Origin: Pseudomonas sp. 6D_7.1_Bac1
Lineage (GTDB): Bacteria > Pseudomonadota > Gammaproteobacteria > Pseudomonadales > Pseudomonadaceae
Assembly: GCF_025465945.1 (NCBI RefSeq)
Contig: NZ_JANLNW010000030.1
Coordinates: 1 to 48,756 of the forward strand
Direction of reading: 5' to 3'
Length of the DNA: 48,756 nt
Shown: positions 1 to 8,304 of the stretch, piece after piece
Numbering within the stretch: position 1 is the first letter of the stretch
How the letters are laid out: each line of letters begins with the position of its first letter
Program-made: the position numbers and the translations under genes
Notes under the pieces: generated by a model
What the model was told of the DNA's origin: nothing
The model's database searches: none
What the model saw: the letters and a program-made list of their open reading frames with translations, nothing else

Positions 1-10
1 CGAAATTGCC

Positions 11-478
11 TTATGCAAACAGATTGCGCGCATTGCTCATCGAGTCATCGGCAAACCCCTGTACGAAGTCCTTGAACCCCGGGAGGGCTTCGGCGCCACC
101 TTGGGCGGGTTCAGCGATGATGGTCCAGGTTGCGCGGGACTTGCCGGCGCCCAAGGGCTCGACGCTCATGGCGGCCCACAGCTGGCCAACACCCAGGGTG
201 TTGTAGACGGTAGTCCAGGTCATGCTCAACGCCTGATCGTCGCGGGAGTTGAGCTGCTCGACCACCAGGTTGCCGTCCTTGAAGAATTTTTTGCGCAACG
301 ACGACACGCCCTCGCCAGTCATCTCGATATGCGACAGCGCCGGAATGAATTTGTCGAAGCCGGCAAAGTTGCCGACCACTTCCCAGACCCGCGACGCCTC
401 GGCAGGTATTTCCACCGACGACACAACGTGGCAGCCGTGCGGGTTTTTGATCAGGGTATCGGGTTGCAGAGTGCTCAT
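11..478 (-). CDS. mgoD: MgoD/PvfD-type SRPBCC (polyketide cyclase-like) protein
   Basis: A 155-residue protein of the SRPBCC/START-like fold (polyketide cyclase/dehydrase family). The pattern VSSVEIPAEASRVWEVVGNF near residues 19-38 and the long C-terminal helix region fit this fold. It has no signal peptide and should be cytosolic. The start ATG has a GGAG seven bases upstream. It is the last gene of the minus-strand set and begins 29 bases after the mgoA stop, which matches the known mgoB-C-A-D order of Pseudomonas syringae and the pvfABCD order of P. entomophila. The family binds hydrophobic ligands or helps late cyclisation; its exact step in mgo/pvf is not settled, so the role here is by context. 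Identity as mgoD rests on family plus gene order. Confidence 0.85.
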   Translation of the reverse strand: MSTLQPDTLIKNPHGCHVVSSVEIPAEASRVWEVVGNFAGFDKFIPALSHIEMTGEGVSSLRKKFFKDGNLVVEQLNSRDDQALSMTWTTVYNTLGVGQLWAAMSVEPLGAGKSRATWTIIAEPAQGGAEALPGFKDFVQGFADDSMSNARNLFA

Positions 479-507
479 GGTCTTGCTCCATTTTTACGGA
501 TGATGAA

Positions 508-3500
508 TCAGATGAAGTTGATTTCTTTCAGGTAGTCGCAGCCGCGACGCAGCAATGCCGGGGATTTTTGCGGGTAGCGCGTGCCCATCCGCTGCACGCC
601 GGCCTGGGCATTGGCGTGGCCGATCATCGAGATGTCGCCGATGTCTTCTTCGAAGCCGTTGAGGTAGAAACCCAGCACGCCGAACAGCGCGTTATCGCTG
701 TCGACCCGGCCCAGTTGCTGTTGCCAGTCGGAGACGCTAACCATTTGAAACTCGCGACCGGCTTCGCGGAACGACGCGACGTAGGCGTCCCAGCTCAGCG
801 GTTCGGGGTTGTGCAGGTTGAACACCGCGTGCTCGGGCTGATAACGGCTGGCGTGGAAAGCGATGAAGCGGGCGAGGAAGTCCACCGGCATCAAGTCGAA
901 ATTCAGCGCGAACTCCGGCACCTGGCCGAGCTGGATCGAACCCTTGAGCATCAGCATCAGACGGTTCTTGTGCGGCTGGCACACGCCTGTGAGGCTGTTG
1001 AAGCTGATGTTGCCCGGTCGATAGAGGTTGACCCGCACCCCACGCTCGCGAGCGCGTTCGAGGATCCGTTCGCCGACCCATTTGGACAGGTTGTAGCCGT
1101 TCTTGATGTAGATGGGTGGAGTCTGCGCGGCGGGTTGTTCGAGCACCCGGCCATCGGCGTCGATGGTGCTGGACGCCGACAGTGTGGAGACGAAGTTGAA
1201 AACCTTCTTGCTGCGCCCTTCGCAGAGCCGCAAACACTCGAAAATCGGCTCGACGTTGTCCCGCGCCAGCGACTCATAATCGAGTACGTGGTTGACGTTG
1301 GCAGCGTTGTGCACCAACGCGCCGAACTCCCGATCCAGTCGCTCATACACCTCTGGCGTCAGGCCCAGCGCAGGTTGCGTGATGTCTGCTGCATAGACCT
1401 GCACCCGAGTCAGGTCCAGATGCTCCAGACGGTTCTCGCGCAGGGACTCGGCAAAGCGTTGCGCAGCGGATTGCCCGGTACCGTCGCGCACCAGGCACGC
1501 GACTTCGCTGGCACCCCAGGCCAGCAGTGCCTCGACGATATGCACGCCGACGAAGCTGTTGGCTCCGGTGACGATGACCTTATGCACATCGCCCATCTGG
1601 CTGATCGGCAGGGGCTGTACATCGAGTTCGCGAAAGGCATCGGCGAGGGCTTTTTCGCTGAGCACTTCTTCGCCAGCAGAGCCTCTGACCAGTGTCGCCA
1701 GCCTGGCAATGGTCGGCACTTCGATGAAGCGGTTGATCGAAATACTGCGCCCGAACTGCTCGCGCAACTGCAGCAACATGCGCGATAGCAGGATCGAGTG
1801 ACCACCCAGATTGAAGAAGCTTTCGTCGGTGGAAATGTCGCCGGCCGGCAACTCCAGCAACTCGGCCCAGAGCTCCAGCAGTTGCGCCTCATCGGCAGAT
1901 TCCGGCAATCGCCGATGATGGTTCTCGAGGACGCTGACTGGCATCGCCAATAGCGCCTTTCGATCCACTTTGCCGTTGCTGGCGAAGGGCATGTTCGCCA
2001 GTTCAGTCCATGCAGTGGGTTGCATGTAGTCCGGTAAAAACTGCTGGGCGTGTGCTTTCAGCGCTTCGCGTGCGGCGCCAGGCTGTTCTTCCTGGGGTTG
2101 TGCGAGGAACGCCAGAATCCGTCGATGACTGTCGATCACCACCGCCACCTGGCGGTACAACTGACTGTCGCGCAGGCAGCGTTCGATCTCCTCCGGCTCG
2201 ACCCGATAGCCACGGATCTTCACCTGATTGTCCCGCCGCCCACAGAGCTCGATACCCTCAGCGGTCCACTTCGCCATATCACCGGTGCGGTAGGCGCGCA
2301 GGCTCTGGCCGTCGGGCAAGGGCAGTTGCAGGTAGCGCTCGGCGGTCTGCTGCGGGTTGTTCAAATAGCCCAGGCACACCCCCGGACCGACGATGTACAG
2401 CTCGCCGACCGTCTGCTCGGCCACTGGCTGAAAGTCCTCGTCGAGGATCAGCACCTGGCTGTTGGCAATTGGCGCCCCGAGGCTGCGGTTACTGTCACCG
2501 ATCCGGAGTTGTCGGGCGGTGACCAGCACCGTGGCTTCGGTCGGGCCATACAGGTTGTAGAGCTTGCCCTGCTGGGTCAGCTGCTTGATCACATGGGGTT
2601 CGCAGACATCGCCACCGGTCATCACATGCGCAAGGTCGCGCAACTGATCCAGCGGCAGAATGCTTAACAGCGCTGGCGGAAGAAACGCGTGGCTGAGCCG
2701 ATGATGACGGATCAACTCGACCAGTTGCAGCGGGTCACGACGCTGGTCGTCGTTGGGCACGATCAGTTCGGCGCCCTGGATCAGCGTCGGGAAAATATCG
2801 ATCAGCGAGGAGTCGAAACTCAACGATGAAAACTGCAACACCCGACTCTGCTCCGTCAGCTCGACGTAATCGGCGTACCACGCGGTGAAGTGTCCGAGAT
2901 TGCTCTGGCTGAGCAGTACACCTTTGGGATGACCGGTGGTGCCCGAGGTGTAAAGCGCCATGCACGGCGTCTGGCTACCGGGTCGTTGGCGCATCAGCGG
3001 CAAGCCGAGATTCGCCTCGCGGGCGTCGATGCCACTGATGTCGAGCCCGGGCATCTCATTGCTCAGCGGATGCTGACCATCGTGCAGCAACAACACTGCG
3101 CCAGCGTTCTCCAGGATGTACTGCTGACGTTGCAGCGGATGGCTGGGTTCGAGTGGCAGGTACACCGCACCACTGCCGAGTATTGCCAGAATGCCGGCGA
3201 ACAGCGCGCTGGATTTCGGCAGACAAATACCTACCACCACTGGCCCATCAACCGCTCGGTACTGTTCGATCAGTGGCAGCAACCGTTGCTGGATTGCCAG
3301 GCTTTGGGCGTGCAAGTCGCCATAGCTGAGCACCTCACCATCGATGTGCAGCGCCGGGCGTTCACGGAACGTCTTGAAGCTCTGTTCGAGCCGCTCGATC
3401 ATCGGGATTTGTCCGAGCTGCAGCAGTGGCAGTTGCTGGGTGAGATTGAGTCTGTGGGCGTAGGCCAGACTCTCCAGCGCCCGCAGGCTCTCTTCACGCT

Positions 3501-3969
3501 GATGACCACCGGGCGTGGCCGTTGTGGCGTGCGTGAAGTACTCGGCGTCGCGAGAAAAGCGACTGACCTCAAGCGCCACACAATCGACCAGTTCGGCGAT
3601 GACCTTCAGGCGCAACGCCTGGCCATTGCCAGAGGCTTCGTCGGCGACGGGGACGCGGGCGATCAGTTGTTGATCGCCGCTCGATGCATAGCGGCACAGC
3701 ACGTCGATGGGCGGCAGACCGCTGGCGTCTGTCGACCCGAGGCCCAGGCGCACACTCAGCCGTGCGCATTCGCCCAAGTCGCGCAGACGCTGCGCCGAAA
3801 TAACCAGGCTGCCATCGTCGATCACCAGCTCGGTAGTGCCGACCGTTTGTTCATTCAAGGCCTGGCTGTCGCTCAGTCGCGTCAGAACATGACCGTGTTG
3901 TTCCAGCTCCAGCGCCAGCTCATTCAAGGCCTGGCTGTGACCGATGAGCAGAATGTCGAGACGTCTCAT
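508..3969 (-). CDS. mgoA: MgoA/PvfC-type NRPS: N-terminal domain, adenylation, carrier, thioester reductase
   Basis: A 1153-residue single-module NRPS. Residues 1-165 form an N-terminal domain of uncertain type. The adenylation domain covers about 190-690: YTSGTTGHPKG near 340, YGPTE near 473, YRTGD, and NGKVDRKAL near 664. The carrier motif is LGGHS with the phosphopantetheine serine at about 725. The reductase domain (about 795-1153) has a TGANSFVG nucleotide-binding motif and a Tyr959-x3-Lys963 pair, so the product would leave as an aldehyde or alcohol. There is no condensation domain. Aligning by eye with GrsA gives binding-pocket residues roughly D-S-I-F-M-G-L-V-L, hydrophobic and compatible with the Val/Leu used by characterised homologues. 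I place the start at the ATG preceded by GAGGAG rather than an upstream in-frame ATG inside mgoC; this leaves 14 bases after the mgoC stop. Confidence 0.9.
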   Translation of the reverse strand: MRRLDILLIGHSQALNELALELEQHGHVLTRLSDSQALNEQTVGTTELVIDDGSLVISAQRLRDLGECARLSVRLGLGSTDASGLPPIDVLCRYASSGDQQLIARVPVADEASGNGQALRLKVIAELVDCVALEVSRFSRDAEYFTHATTATPGGHQREESLRALESLAYAHRLNLTQQLPLLQLGQIPMIERLEQSFKTFRERPALHIDGEVLSYGDLHAQSLAIQQRLLPLIEQYRAVDGPVVVGICLPKSSALFAGILAILGSGAVYLPLEPSHPLQRQQYILENAGAVLLLHDGQHPLSNEMPGLDISGIDAREANLGLPLMRQRPGSQTPCMALYTSGTTGHPKGVLLSQSNLGHFTAWYADYVELTEQSRVLQFSSLSFDSSLIDIFPTLIQGAELIVPNDDQRRDPLQLVELIRHHRLSHAFLPPALLSILPLDQLRDLAHVMTGGDVCEPHVIKQLTQQGKLYNLYGPTEATVLVTARQLRIGDSNRSLGAPIANSQVLILDEDFQPVAEQTVGELYIVGPGVCLGYLNNPQQTAERYLQLPLPDGQSLRAYRTGDMAKWTAEGIELCGRRDNQVKIRGYRVEPEEIERCLRDSQLYRQVAVVIDSHRRILAFLAQPQEEQPGAAREALKAHAQQFLPDYMQPTAWTELANMPFASNGKVDRKALLAMPVSVLENHHRRLPESADEAQLLELWAELLELPAGDISTDESFFNLGGHSILLSRMLLQLREQFGRSISINRFIEVPTIARLATLVRGSAGEEVLSEKALADAFRELDVQPLPISQMGDVHKVIVTGANSFVGVHIVEALLAWGASEVACLVRDGTGQSAAQRFAESLRENRLEHLDLTRVQVYAADITQPALGLTPEVYERLDREFGALVHNAANVNHVLDYESLARDNVEPIFECLRLCEGRSKKVFNFVSTLSASSTIDADGRVLEQPAAQTPPIYIKNGYNLSKWVGERILERARERGVRVNLYRPGNISFNSLTGVCQPHKNRLMLMLKGSIQLGQVPEFALNFDLMPVDFLARFIAFHASRYQPEHAVFNLHNPEPLSWDAYVASFREAGREFQMVSVSDWQQQLGRVDSDNALFGVLGFYLNGFEEDIGDISMIGHANAQAGVQRMGTRYPQKSPALLRRGCDYLKEINFI

Positions 3970-3983
3970 GATGTTCTCCTCGG

Positions 3984-4913
3984 CTAGATCAGGTAGTCGC
4001 TCAGGGCGTCTTGCACGCACGGCGAATCGAGCAGCGAACTGCTGCGGAAAAACCGCACGATGTTGGCGACCAGCGGGTGATGGCGATTGATCGGGAAGGC
4101 CAGGCCCGCCACTTCGCTCTTGAGTGCGGCCTTGGCGGCTTCGCTGATGTGCAGGTGTTCGATCAACCGGAAGTCGAACGATTTCTGAATGTCGTTAGTC
4201 AGGTAGTGAGTGATGAATACCGGCAGAATCTTCGCGATCAGTTGGCGGTCGCCTTCGTTCGCGGAGTGCCAATAGATCCGCACCAGCCGTGACCAGAACC
4301 CCGAGTGCCGGCCCTCGTCGAGCAGGTGGTCAGCCATCAGGCCCTTGATCGATTGCTTGACCGTGTCGTCCTTGGCGAACGCCGCCACATCGTTGGTCAC
4401 GGTGTTTTCAGCGATCGCCACGCAGATCAGCTCCACGGCGCTGCGCAGATGTTCCGGCGCCAGTGCCAACGCTGCGGGAATCGCCCGACTCAGCTCGATT
4501 TCATGTGGCAGTTCGATCGGCGTGATGCCAGTCATGGCGACGGTCTGCTGCATGAAATCCATCGCCACCAGCGCGTGGTAATCCTCATCCACCACCACGG
4601 TCATGGCGTCGTAACGACAGGCGAACGGGAAGGGCACGGCGAAGCGATTCTTGGCAATGCTGCGGGCGGTCTTGTCGACGATCTCGGTTTCGAAAATCAC
4701 CACGTCGTTGATGAACTTGTAGAGCGTCTGCACCAGGGCAAAGTCGCGCTGCTCCGGGCACTCGCGAACAAAGGTTTCGCTCAGCACCAGCGGTTGGCGG
4801 CTCAAGGGATAGATCAGTTTGTCGTCGTTTTCGACCATGCGCCGGGGGCGCGTACGGATGGTCGCGCGGCTTTCCCAGGCGTCGGCGAAAGATTGGTAGT
4901 CGGCGGCGTTCAT
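3984..4913 (-). CDS. mgoC: MgoC/PvfB-type AurF-family diiron N-oxygenase
   Basis: A 309-residue AurF-family diiron N-oxygenase. The ligand set is complete: Glu75 (FETEIVD), Glu110 and His113 (DEDYH), Glu169 (AIAEN), His196, Glu200 and His203 (HLLDEGRH). The spacings 35, 3, 59, 27, 4 and 3 closely match those of AurF. In characterised mgo/pvf/ham systems this enzyme oxidises the amine of the amino acid, probably while it is tethered to the NRPS carrier domain, giving the N-oxygenated building block of the signal. It overlaps the end of mgoB by 4 bases (ATGA), so the two are translationally coupled. It is cytosolic with no signal peptide. The family and likely activity are firm; the exact substrate is inferred from homologues. 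Confidence 0.9.
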   Translation of the reverse strand: MNAADYQSFADAWESRATIRTRPRRMVENDDKLIYPLSRQPLVLSETFVRECPEQRDFALVQTLYKFINDVVIFETEIVDKTARSIAKNRFAVPFPFACRYDAMTVVVDEDYHALVAMDFMQQTVAMTGITPIELPHEIELSRAIPAALALAPEHLRSAVELICVAIAENTVTNDVAAFAKDDTVKQSIKGLMADHLLDEGRHSGFWSRLVRIYWHSANEGDRQLIAKILPVFITHYLTNDIQKSFDFRLIEHLHISEAAKAALKSEVAGLAFPINRHHPLVANIVRFFRSSSLLDSPCVQDALSDYLI

Positions 4914-5686
4914 GCGCTCACCTCGGCCACGGGTTCACGCATGCTCAGGCGCAAGCCGTCCCACAGTGCGATGCGGCTTTCCACGGCGGCGATGGCGGCA
5001 GCGTAGACGTCTTCCTGCCGTTGCGGGTCGCCGTCGACCAGCCGCGCCAAGAGTGTTTCGGCGGCAGGGCCGTGGTCTTCGGCGTCGACTTCGATGTGCC
5101 GTTCCAGGTAGTAACGAAAGGTCGGCGCTTGCTCAATGCCAATGCCCCAATCGTCGAGAATGCGCTGGAACATCTGCGGGATAACACTTTCACGACCATG
5201 CAAAAATGCCGCAGCAACGCTGTGTCCTGGCGCATACAGGGCGGTGTGCAACGTGTGCCGAACGAAGTTCGACGCGGCCGGGTCGACGTCCACGCTTTGC
5301 AGGGCGATGTCGTAGCTCACGCCTTCTTTTTGCAGGGCGACGAAGCGCTCCACGGCCGCTGTGCTGGCACCGACTTCACGCATCGCGTCCAGGTACAACT
5401 CGAAATGGCTGTAGTGACCGTGATCGAGCCGATCATCCGATTCTTCACCCAGAATGATTTCATTGATCAGGCGCGCCGCTTGAGGGTCTTGCGGTGGTAG
5501 CCACGGTAGCTGCACACACGTGAGCTCCTGTTGCAGGCGCTTGGTCAGCGACATGAAGTCCCAGACGGCAAATACATGGGTTTCCATAAAGCGCTGAAGT
5601 ATGGATAGCGAATGGATCTCAGCAAAAATAGGGTGGGCGCTGAGCTCTGCTTTTTTCAGGTCGAGAAGTGCTTTGTTGGATTTCAT
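4910..5686 (-). CDS. mgoB: MgoB/PvfA-type DUF3050 haem-oxygenase-like diiron protein
   Basis: A 258-residue helical protein of the DUF3050 family, related to haem-oxygenase-like diiron oxidases (HDO). Candidate metal ligands are visible in [12 protein letters not shown] (Glu35, His37) and in [15 protein letters not shown] (Glu195, His197, Asp204, His205), the usual Glu/His then Glu-x-His...Asp-x3-Asp/His pattern. First gene of the mgo operon. In P. syringae the product was described as haem-oxygenase-like and is needed for full signal activity. Its chemical step is less clear than that of mgoC. The Shine-Dalgarno is weak (AGGCCTCTC before ATG). The long upstream region with two inverted repeats suggests regulated transcription. 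Assignment rests on family and operon order. Confidence 0.85.
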   Translation of the reverse strand: MKSNKALLDLKKAELSAHPIFAEIHSLSILQRFMETHVFAVWDFMSLTKRLQQELTCVQLPWLPPQDPQAARLINEIILGEESDDRLDHGHYSHFELYLDAMREVGASTAAVERFVALQKEGVSYDIALQSVDVDPAASNFVRHTLHTALYAPGHSVAAAFLHGRESVIPQMFQRILDDWGIGIEQAPTFRYYLERHIEVDAEDHGPAAETLLARLVDGDPQRQEDVYAAAIAAVESRIALWDGLRLSMREPVAEVSA

Positions 5687-5740
5687 GAGAGGCCTATAAG
5701 TTGCGAGTTAAGTTGTTCGGTTGGCGTGGATTTCTTATGT

Positions 5741-5775
5741 AAGTTCAAACAAGGTGTTGGTTGAACTTTTTAATA
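5741..5775 (-). promoter_or_regulatory. Candidate mgo promoter with inverted-repeat operator
   Basis: A perfect 8-bp inverted repeat AAGTTCAA (5741-5748) / TTGAACTT (5761-5768), 12 bases between arms, lies about 55-80 bases before mgoB. Just upstream on the minus strand is a TATTAA-like -10 (5770-5775) without a good -35 box, as expected of an activated promoter. The dyad would overlap the start of transcription. It could be a protein operator or an RNA hairpin in the leader. Nothing identifies the binding protein. Confidence 0.4.
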
Positions 5776-6030
5776 GGCGAACAAGTACCTCAAACAAACG
5801 TTGATGCAGTTCATGAAGACGGCTGACCCTGCCAGGCAAGGCGTAGCGTGCGTCGGTAGTGCTTGGCGGTCAGCGGCGCAGGTTGCTGTTACAGACCCTG
5901 GCCATTGACCATGCCAACAAGTGCAGTGGAACGTGAAGTTGTCGGCGTAGAAAAATTAATACATGAAACAAGTGACGGGCAAGTGTTTTTTATATTATTT
6001 GTCAAGTGTGTTTTTTCGGGCGCGACAAGT

Positions 6031-6063
6031 CTCAATAAAACTTTTCAATCAAGTTTTATTGAG
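6031..6063. repeat. 13-bp perfect inverted repeat in AT-rich region upstream of mgo
   Basis: The arms CTCAATAAAACTT (6031-6043) and AAGTTTTATTGAG (6051-6063) are perfectly complementary with a 7-base loop, inside an AT-rich pocket of an otherwise GC-rich window. No T-run follows in either direction, so a terminator is a poor reading. Immediately to the left are three copies of CAAGTG (5969, 5980, 6003). An operator or enhancer-like site for the mgo operon, or part of a mobile scrap, are both possible. Confidence 0.5.
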
Positions 6064-6423
6064 ATGAAGTTGTTCCTTCCGGCTTATATAAGTCAGAATT
6101 TAAAATGAGTGAATGCCTCACTCGGAGCAACTGTGTGGCTGGAGAGTTAATAGTTTTGATGTTGTAGGCAGGAGGCGGGCACGGCCCCATCTCTTCCCGT
6201 CCTTTGGCAAGCCTCCTTTTGTTTGTCCATCACGCGAGGGCTGTGCAGGCAGATTTACACGCCGCTCGTCCTTTTTTAGTCGGCAAACCAAGAGTGAGCC
6301 CAAAAAGCCAGCACTGCTATCACTGGCGCAGGGGTGGGCAGGGGGCTTTCAAGGAGGGAAGAGGGGATAGGTGTCGCCAGCGCTTCTCGAGAGCCTGTGC
6401 CTCATCGCACAGGCGTCAGGCGC

Positions 6424-7176
6424 TTACTCGCTGAGCAGGCCCAGGTGGGTGTTGATGATCTGCAGCAGACGATGGCGCTGAGTGATGGTGAAAAAATGGT
6501 TACCGGTCATTTCGATCAGTTCGAACTCACGGCGGGTGAATTCGCGCCAATTGACCATGCTTTCAAGTGGCGCCAGCGGGTCGTCGCTGCCGTAGAAGGC
6601 GGTCATCGGGATGTGCAGGCTGCGACTGGAAGGGTCGGCCCAGGATTCGAGCAGTTTCAAGTCACTCTGTATCAGTGCTTCGTAGGCGGCGAGTTGATTG
6701 TTGGTGCTTGCATCAGGAAACGGCCCCGGACTCGAGAGTGCATGACCGTTGTGCAGCGGCGCAGTGGCTGGCCGGGTATCCGGGCTGCGGCAGCCGGAAA
6801 TGAACAGGTGACGGGTTTGTCCCGGGCAGCGGATTTCGCTCAATTTGGCCAGCTCATAGGCCAATATTGCGCCCAGTCCATGGCCAAAGAATGCGTGGGG
6901 CTCGGACAAGTAAGGCTGGAGCGCCGCGAAGGCGTCGACCAGCAGCGGCGGCCATTGTTCGTAGGGTGTCTGGTTCTGCGGATTGCCAGGGCCGGGAAGC
7001 CTGAAAGCGAGCAGTTCAATGTGCTCGCTCAGTGCTTGCGTCCAGCTGCGGAACTGCTCGGGGTCTGCACCGGCCTCGCTGAAGCAGATCAGCCTGACGT
7101 CCGTCGCCTGGCCGGCGTTGATCACGGTCAGCCATGGAGTGTTCCGGGCGTGCACGGCTTTCCTTGTGCGGCTCAC
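6424..7176 (-). CDS. Type II thioesterase-like alpha/beta hydrolase, nucleophile Ser replaced by Gly
   Basis: A 250-residue protein of the GrsT/type II thioesterase family, which normally removes wrong acyl groups from NRPS or PKS carrier domains. Family features include LICFSEAGADPEQFRSW near the N-terminus, the oxyanion/strand region, YGSDDPLAP with the acid Asp, and GNHFF with the catalytic His. The nucleophile elbow normally reads G-H-S-x-G, but here it is GHGLGA with Gly100 (codon GGA) in place of Ser. The gene therefore may encode an inactive or non-hydrolytic variant. It overlaps the upstream GntR gene by 4 bases (ATGA), so the two form a coupled operon. It is near the mgo NRPS but separated by 737 bases, so a link to mgo is only possible, not shown. 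Confidence 0.8.
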   Translation of the reverse strand: MSRTRKAVHARNTPWLTVINAGQATDVRLICFSEAGADPEQFRSWTQALSEHIELLAFRLPGPGNPQNQTPYEQWPPLLVDAFAALQPYLSEPHAFFGHGLGAILAYELAKLSEIRCPGQTRHLFISGCRSPDTRPATAPLHNGHALSSPGPFPDASTNNQLAAYEALIQSDLKLLESWADPSSRSLHIPMTAFYGSDDPLAPLESMVNWREFTRREFELIEMTGNHFFTITQRHRLLQIINTHLGLLSE

Positions 7177-7883
7177 GTCGATGCTTTCTTGCCCTGAGGT
7201 TCAAGGCTGTTCAGGTAACGCGTGATGACCTCGACACCCCGGTTGAGGTGGTTCTCAAGCTTCGTCACGGTTAGCGCAGTGTCTCGGGCTTGCGCGGCGC
7301 GCAGCAGTTCGCGGTGATCTTCCTGGGACAGCTTGCCGAGCCCCATGGCTTCAAGGTTGAAGCGTAGAAAGCGCTCCTCCTCCCACAAGCCGCTTTCCAC
7401 CAGGCTGAGGAGCCTGCGATTGGGCGCCTTGCGGTACAGCGTCATGTGGAACAAACGGTTGAGCCTGCCGATCTCGGCGTAATCGGTTTGAGTTTCGAGG
7501 TCGTCGATGTAACGCGCCGCCTCGGCAAAATCCTCGTCGTCGAGCAGCGGAATCGACAGACGCAGGGCCTCGGACTCCAGCAGGATGCGCAGGGCATAGG
7601 TCTCGGCAGCGTCACCTTCGACCAGTGGCGCGACGACCGCACCTTTATGTGCGACAACGTGTAGCAGCGATTGCGCCTCAAGCTGGCGCAAGGCTTCGCG
7701 CACGGGCATGCGACTGACGCCGAACAGGTCGGCCAGGTCTTGCTGGCGCAGAGCGGTGCCGCAGGGCAAACGACCGTCGAGAATCGCCGAGCGCAGGGTT
7801 TCTTCGATCACCGATCGCGCAAGGTGAGCGGGGATAGGGCCGCTGACCGGGATGGAACTTAAAGGGTTGGGCTTCTGTGTCAC
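7173..7883 (-). CDS. GntR family (FCD/FadR-type) transcriptional regulator
   Basis: A 236-residue regulator. The N-terminal winged helix-turn-helix is typical of GntR: VIEETLRSAILDGRLPCG, then LADLFGVSRMPVREALRQLE. The C-terminal part is all-helical with FCD ligand-domain features (FHMTLYRKAPN and a downstream His). I choose the GTG at 7883, which has GGGTG upstream. The longer reading would start at TTG 7925 or ATG 7916 inside a perfect palindrome (7914-7927) that looks like the regulator's own operator, and neither has a ribosome site. It probably regulates itself and the overlapping thioesterase gene. Effector unknown. Confidence 0.85.
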   Translation of the reverse strand: MTQKPNPLSSIPVSGPIPAHLARSVIEETLRSAILDGRLPCGTALRQQDLADLFGVSRMPVREALRQLEAQSLLHVVAHKGAVVAPLVEGDAAETYALRILLESEALRLSIPLLDDEDFAEAARYIDDLETQTDYAEIGRLNRLFHMTLYRKAPNRRLLSLVESGLWEEERFLRFNLEAMGLGKLSQEDHRELLRAAQARDTALTVTKLENHLNRGVEVITRYLNSLEPQGKKAST

Positions 7884-7913
7884 GACAACGCACCCTGACT
7901 GAATGGTAAGAAA

Positions 7914-7927
7914 CATTGGATCCAATG
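7914..7927. promoter_or_regulatory. Palindromic GntR-type operator
   Basis: CATTGGATCCAATG is a perfect 14-bp palindrome, 31 bases upstream of the preferred GTG start of the GntR gene. Sites of the TTGGATCCAA type are common for FCD-subfamily GntR proteins, so autoregulation is likely. Confidence 0.6.
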
Positions 7928-8304
7928 CACACTAGTGACTGCCTGGCTGGTTGTCAAACCGGCAGAACAATGCAGTTTTCGACAGTTTTATGCCACTGGC
8001 TGTGCCGTCGAACGCAACTTCGCAGGCTACGATCTTTTCAATTGCGTTCGCTTCCCCAAGTTTAGCGCGCTCGCGGTGATTGCACCGTGCCATTGTCTTT
8101 TACCTATCAAGGTGCAGGCACGTTTCGTTCTCCCTCGGACTCTGTGCTGGCTGTGGCCGTACAGGTAATGCGGGGCGAGAAGTTGTTCATCCTACCGATG
8201 CTGCAAAAACACCACATACCCACGAAATTGGCCCGTGATGGCTATTTGCTTGACGCTCGTTGCGGCTGTCGTAGACTCCGCCCATCTGTCAGGGAGACAC
8301 CGCT
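7928..8304 (+). promoter_or_regulatory. Intergenic region with promoter for the secretion operon
   Basis: About 380 bases without a gene, between divergent genes. Near its right end is a sigma-70-like promoter: TTGACG (8250-8255), 16-base spacer, TAGACT (8272-8277). AGGGAG (8291-8296) is the ribosome site of the ATG at 8305. The rest (7928-8245) shows no recognisable element. Confidence 0.55.

Larger units (their letters stand above)
5687..6423. other. 737-base intergenic region between mgoB and thioesterase gene
   Basis: No convincing gene. It holds the candidate mgo promoter (5741-5775), an AT-rich block with CAAGTG repeats and the 13-bp inverted repeat (5950-6065), and a GC-rich stretch (about 6160-6370) that is open on both strands but has no ribosome site or recognisable protein. 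Since the flanking genes both run leftward, the 6160-6423 part also serves as the 3' region of the thioesterase gene. Confidence 0.5.

Noticed and set aside
568..1788. 406-codon plus-strand frame opposite mgoA
   Set aside because: It covers the carrier and reductase domains of mgoA; no motif or ribosome site.
6031..6063. The 13-bp inverted repeat as a rho-independent terminator
   Set aside because: The stem is AT-rich and no T-run follows on either strand.
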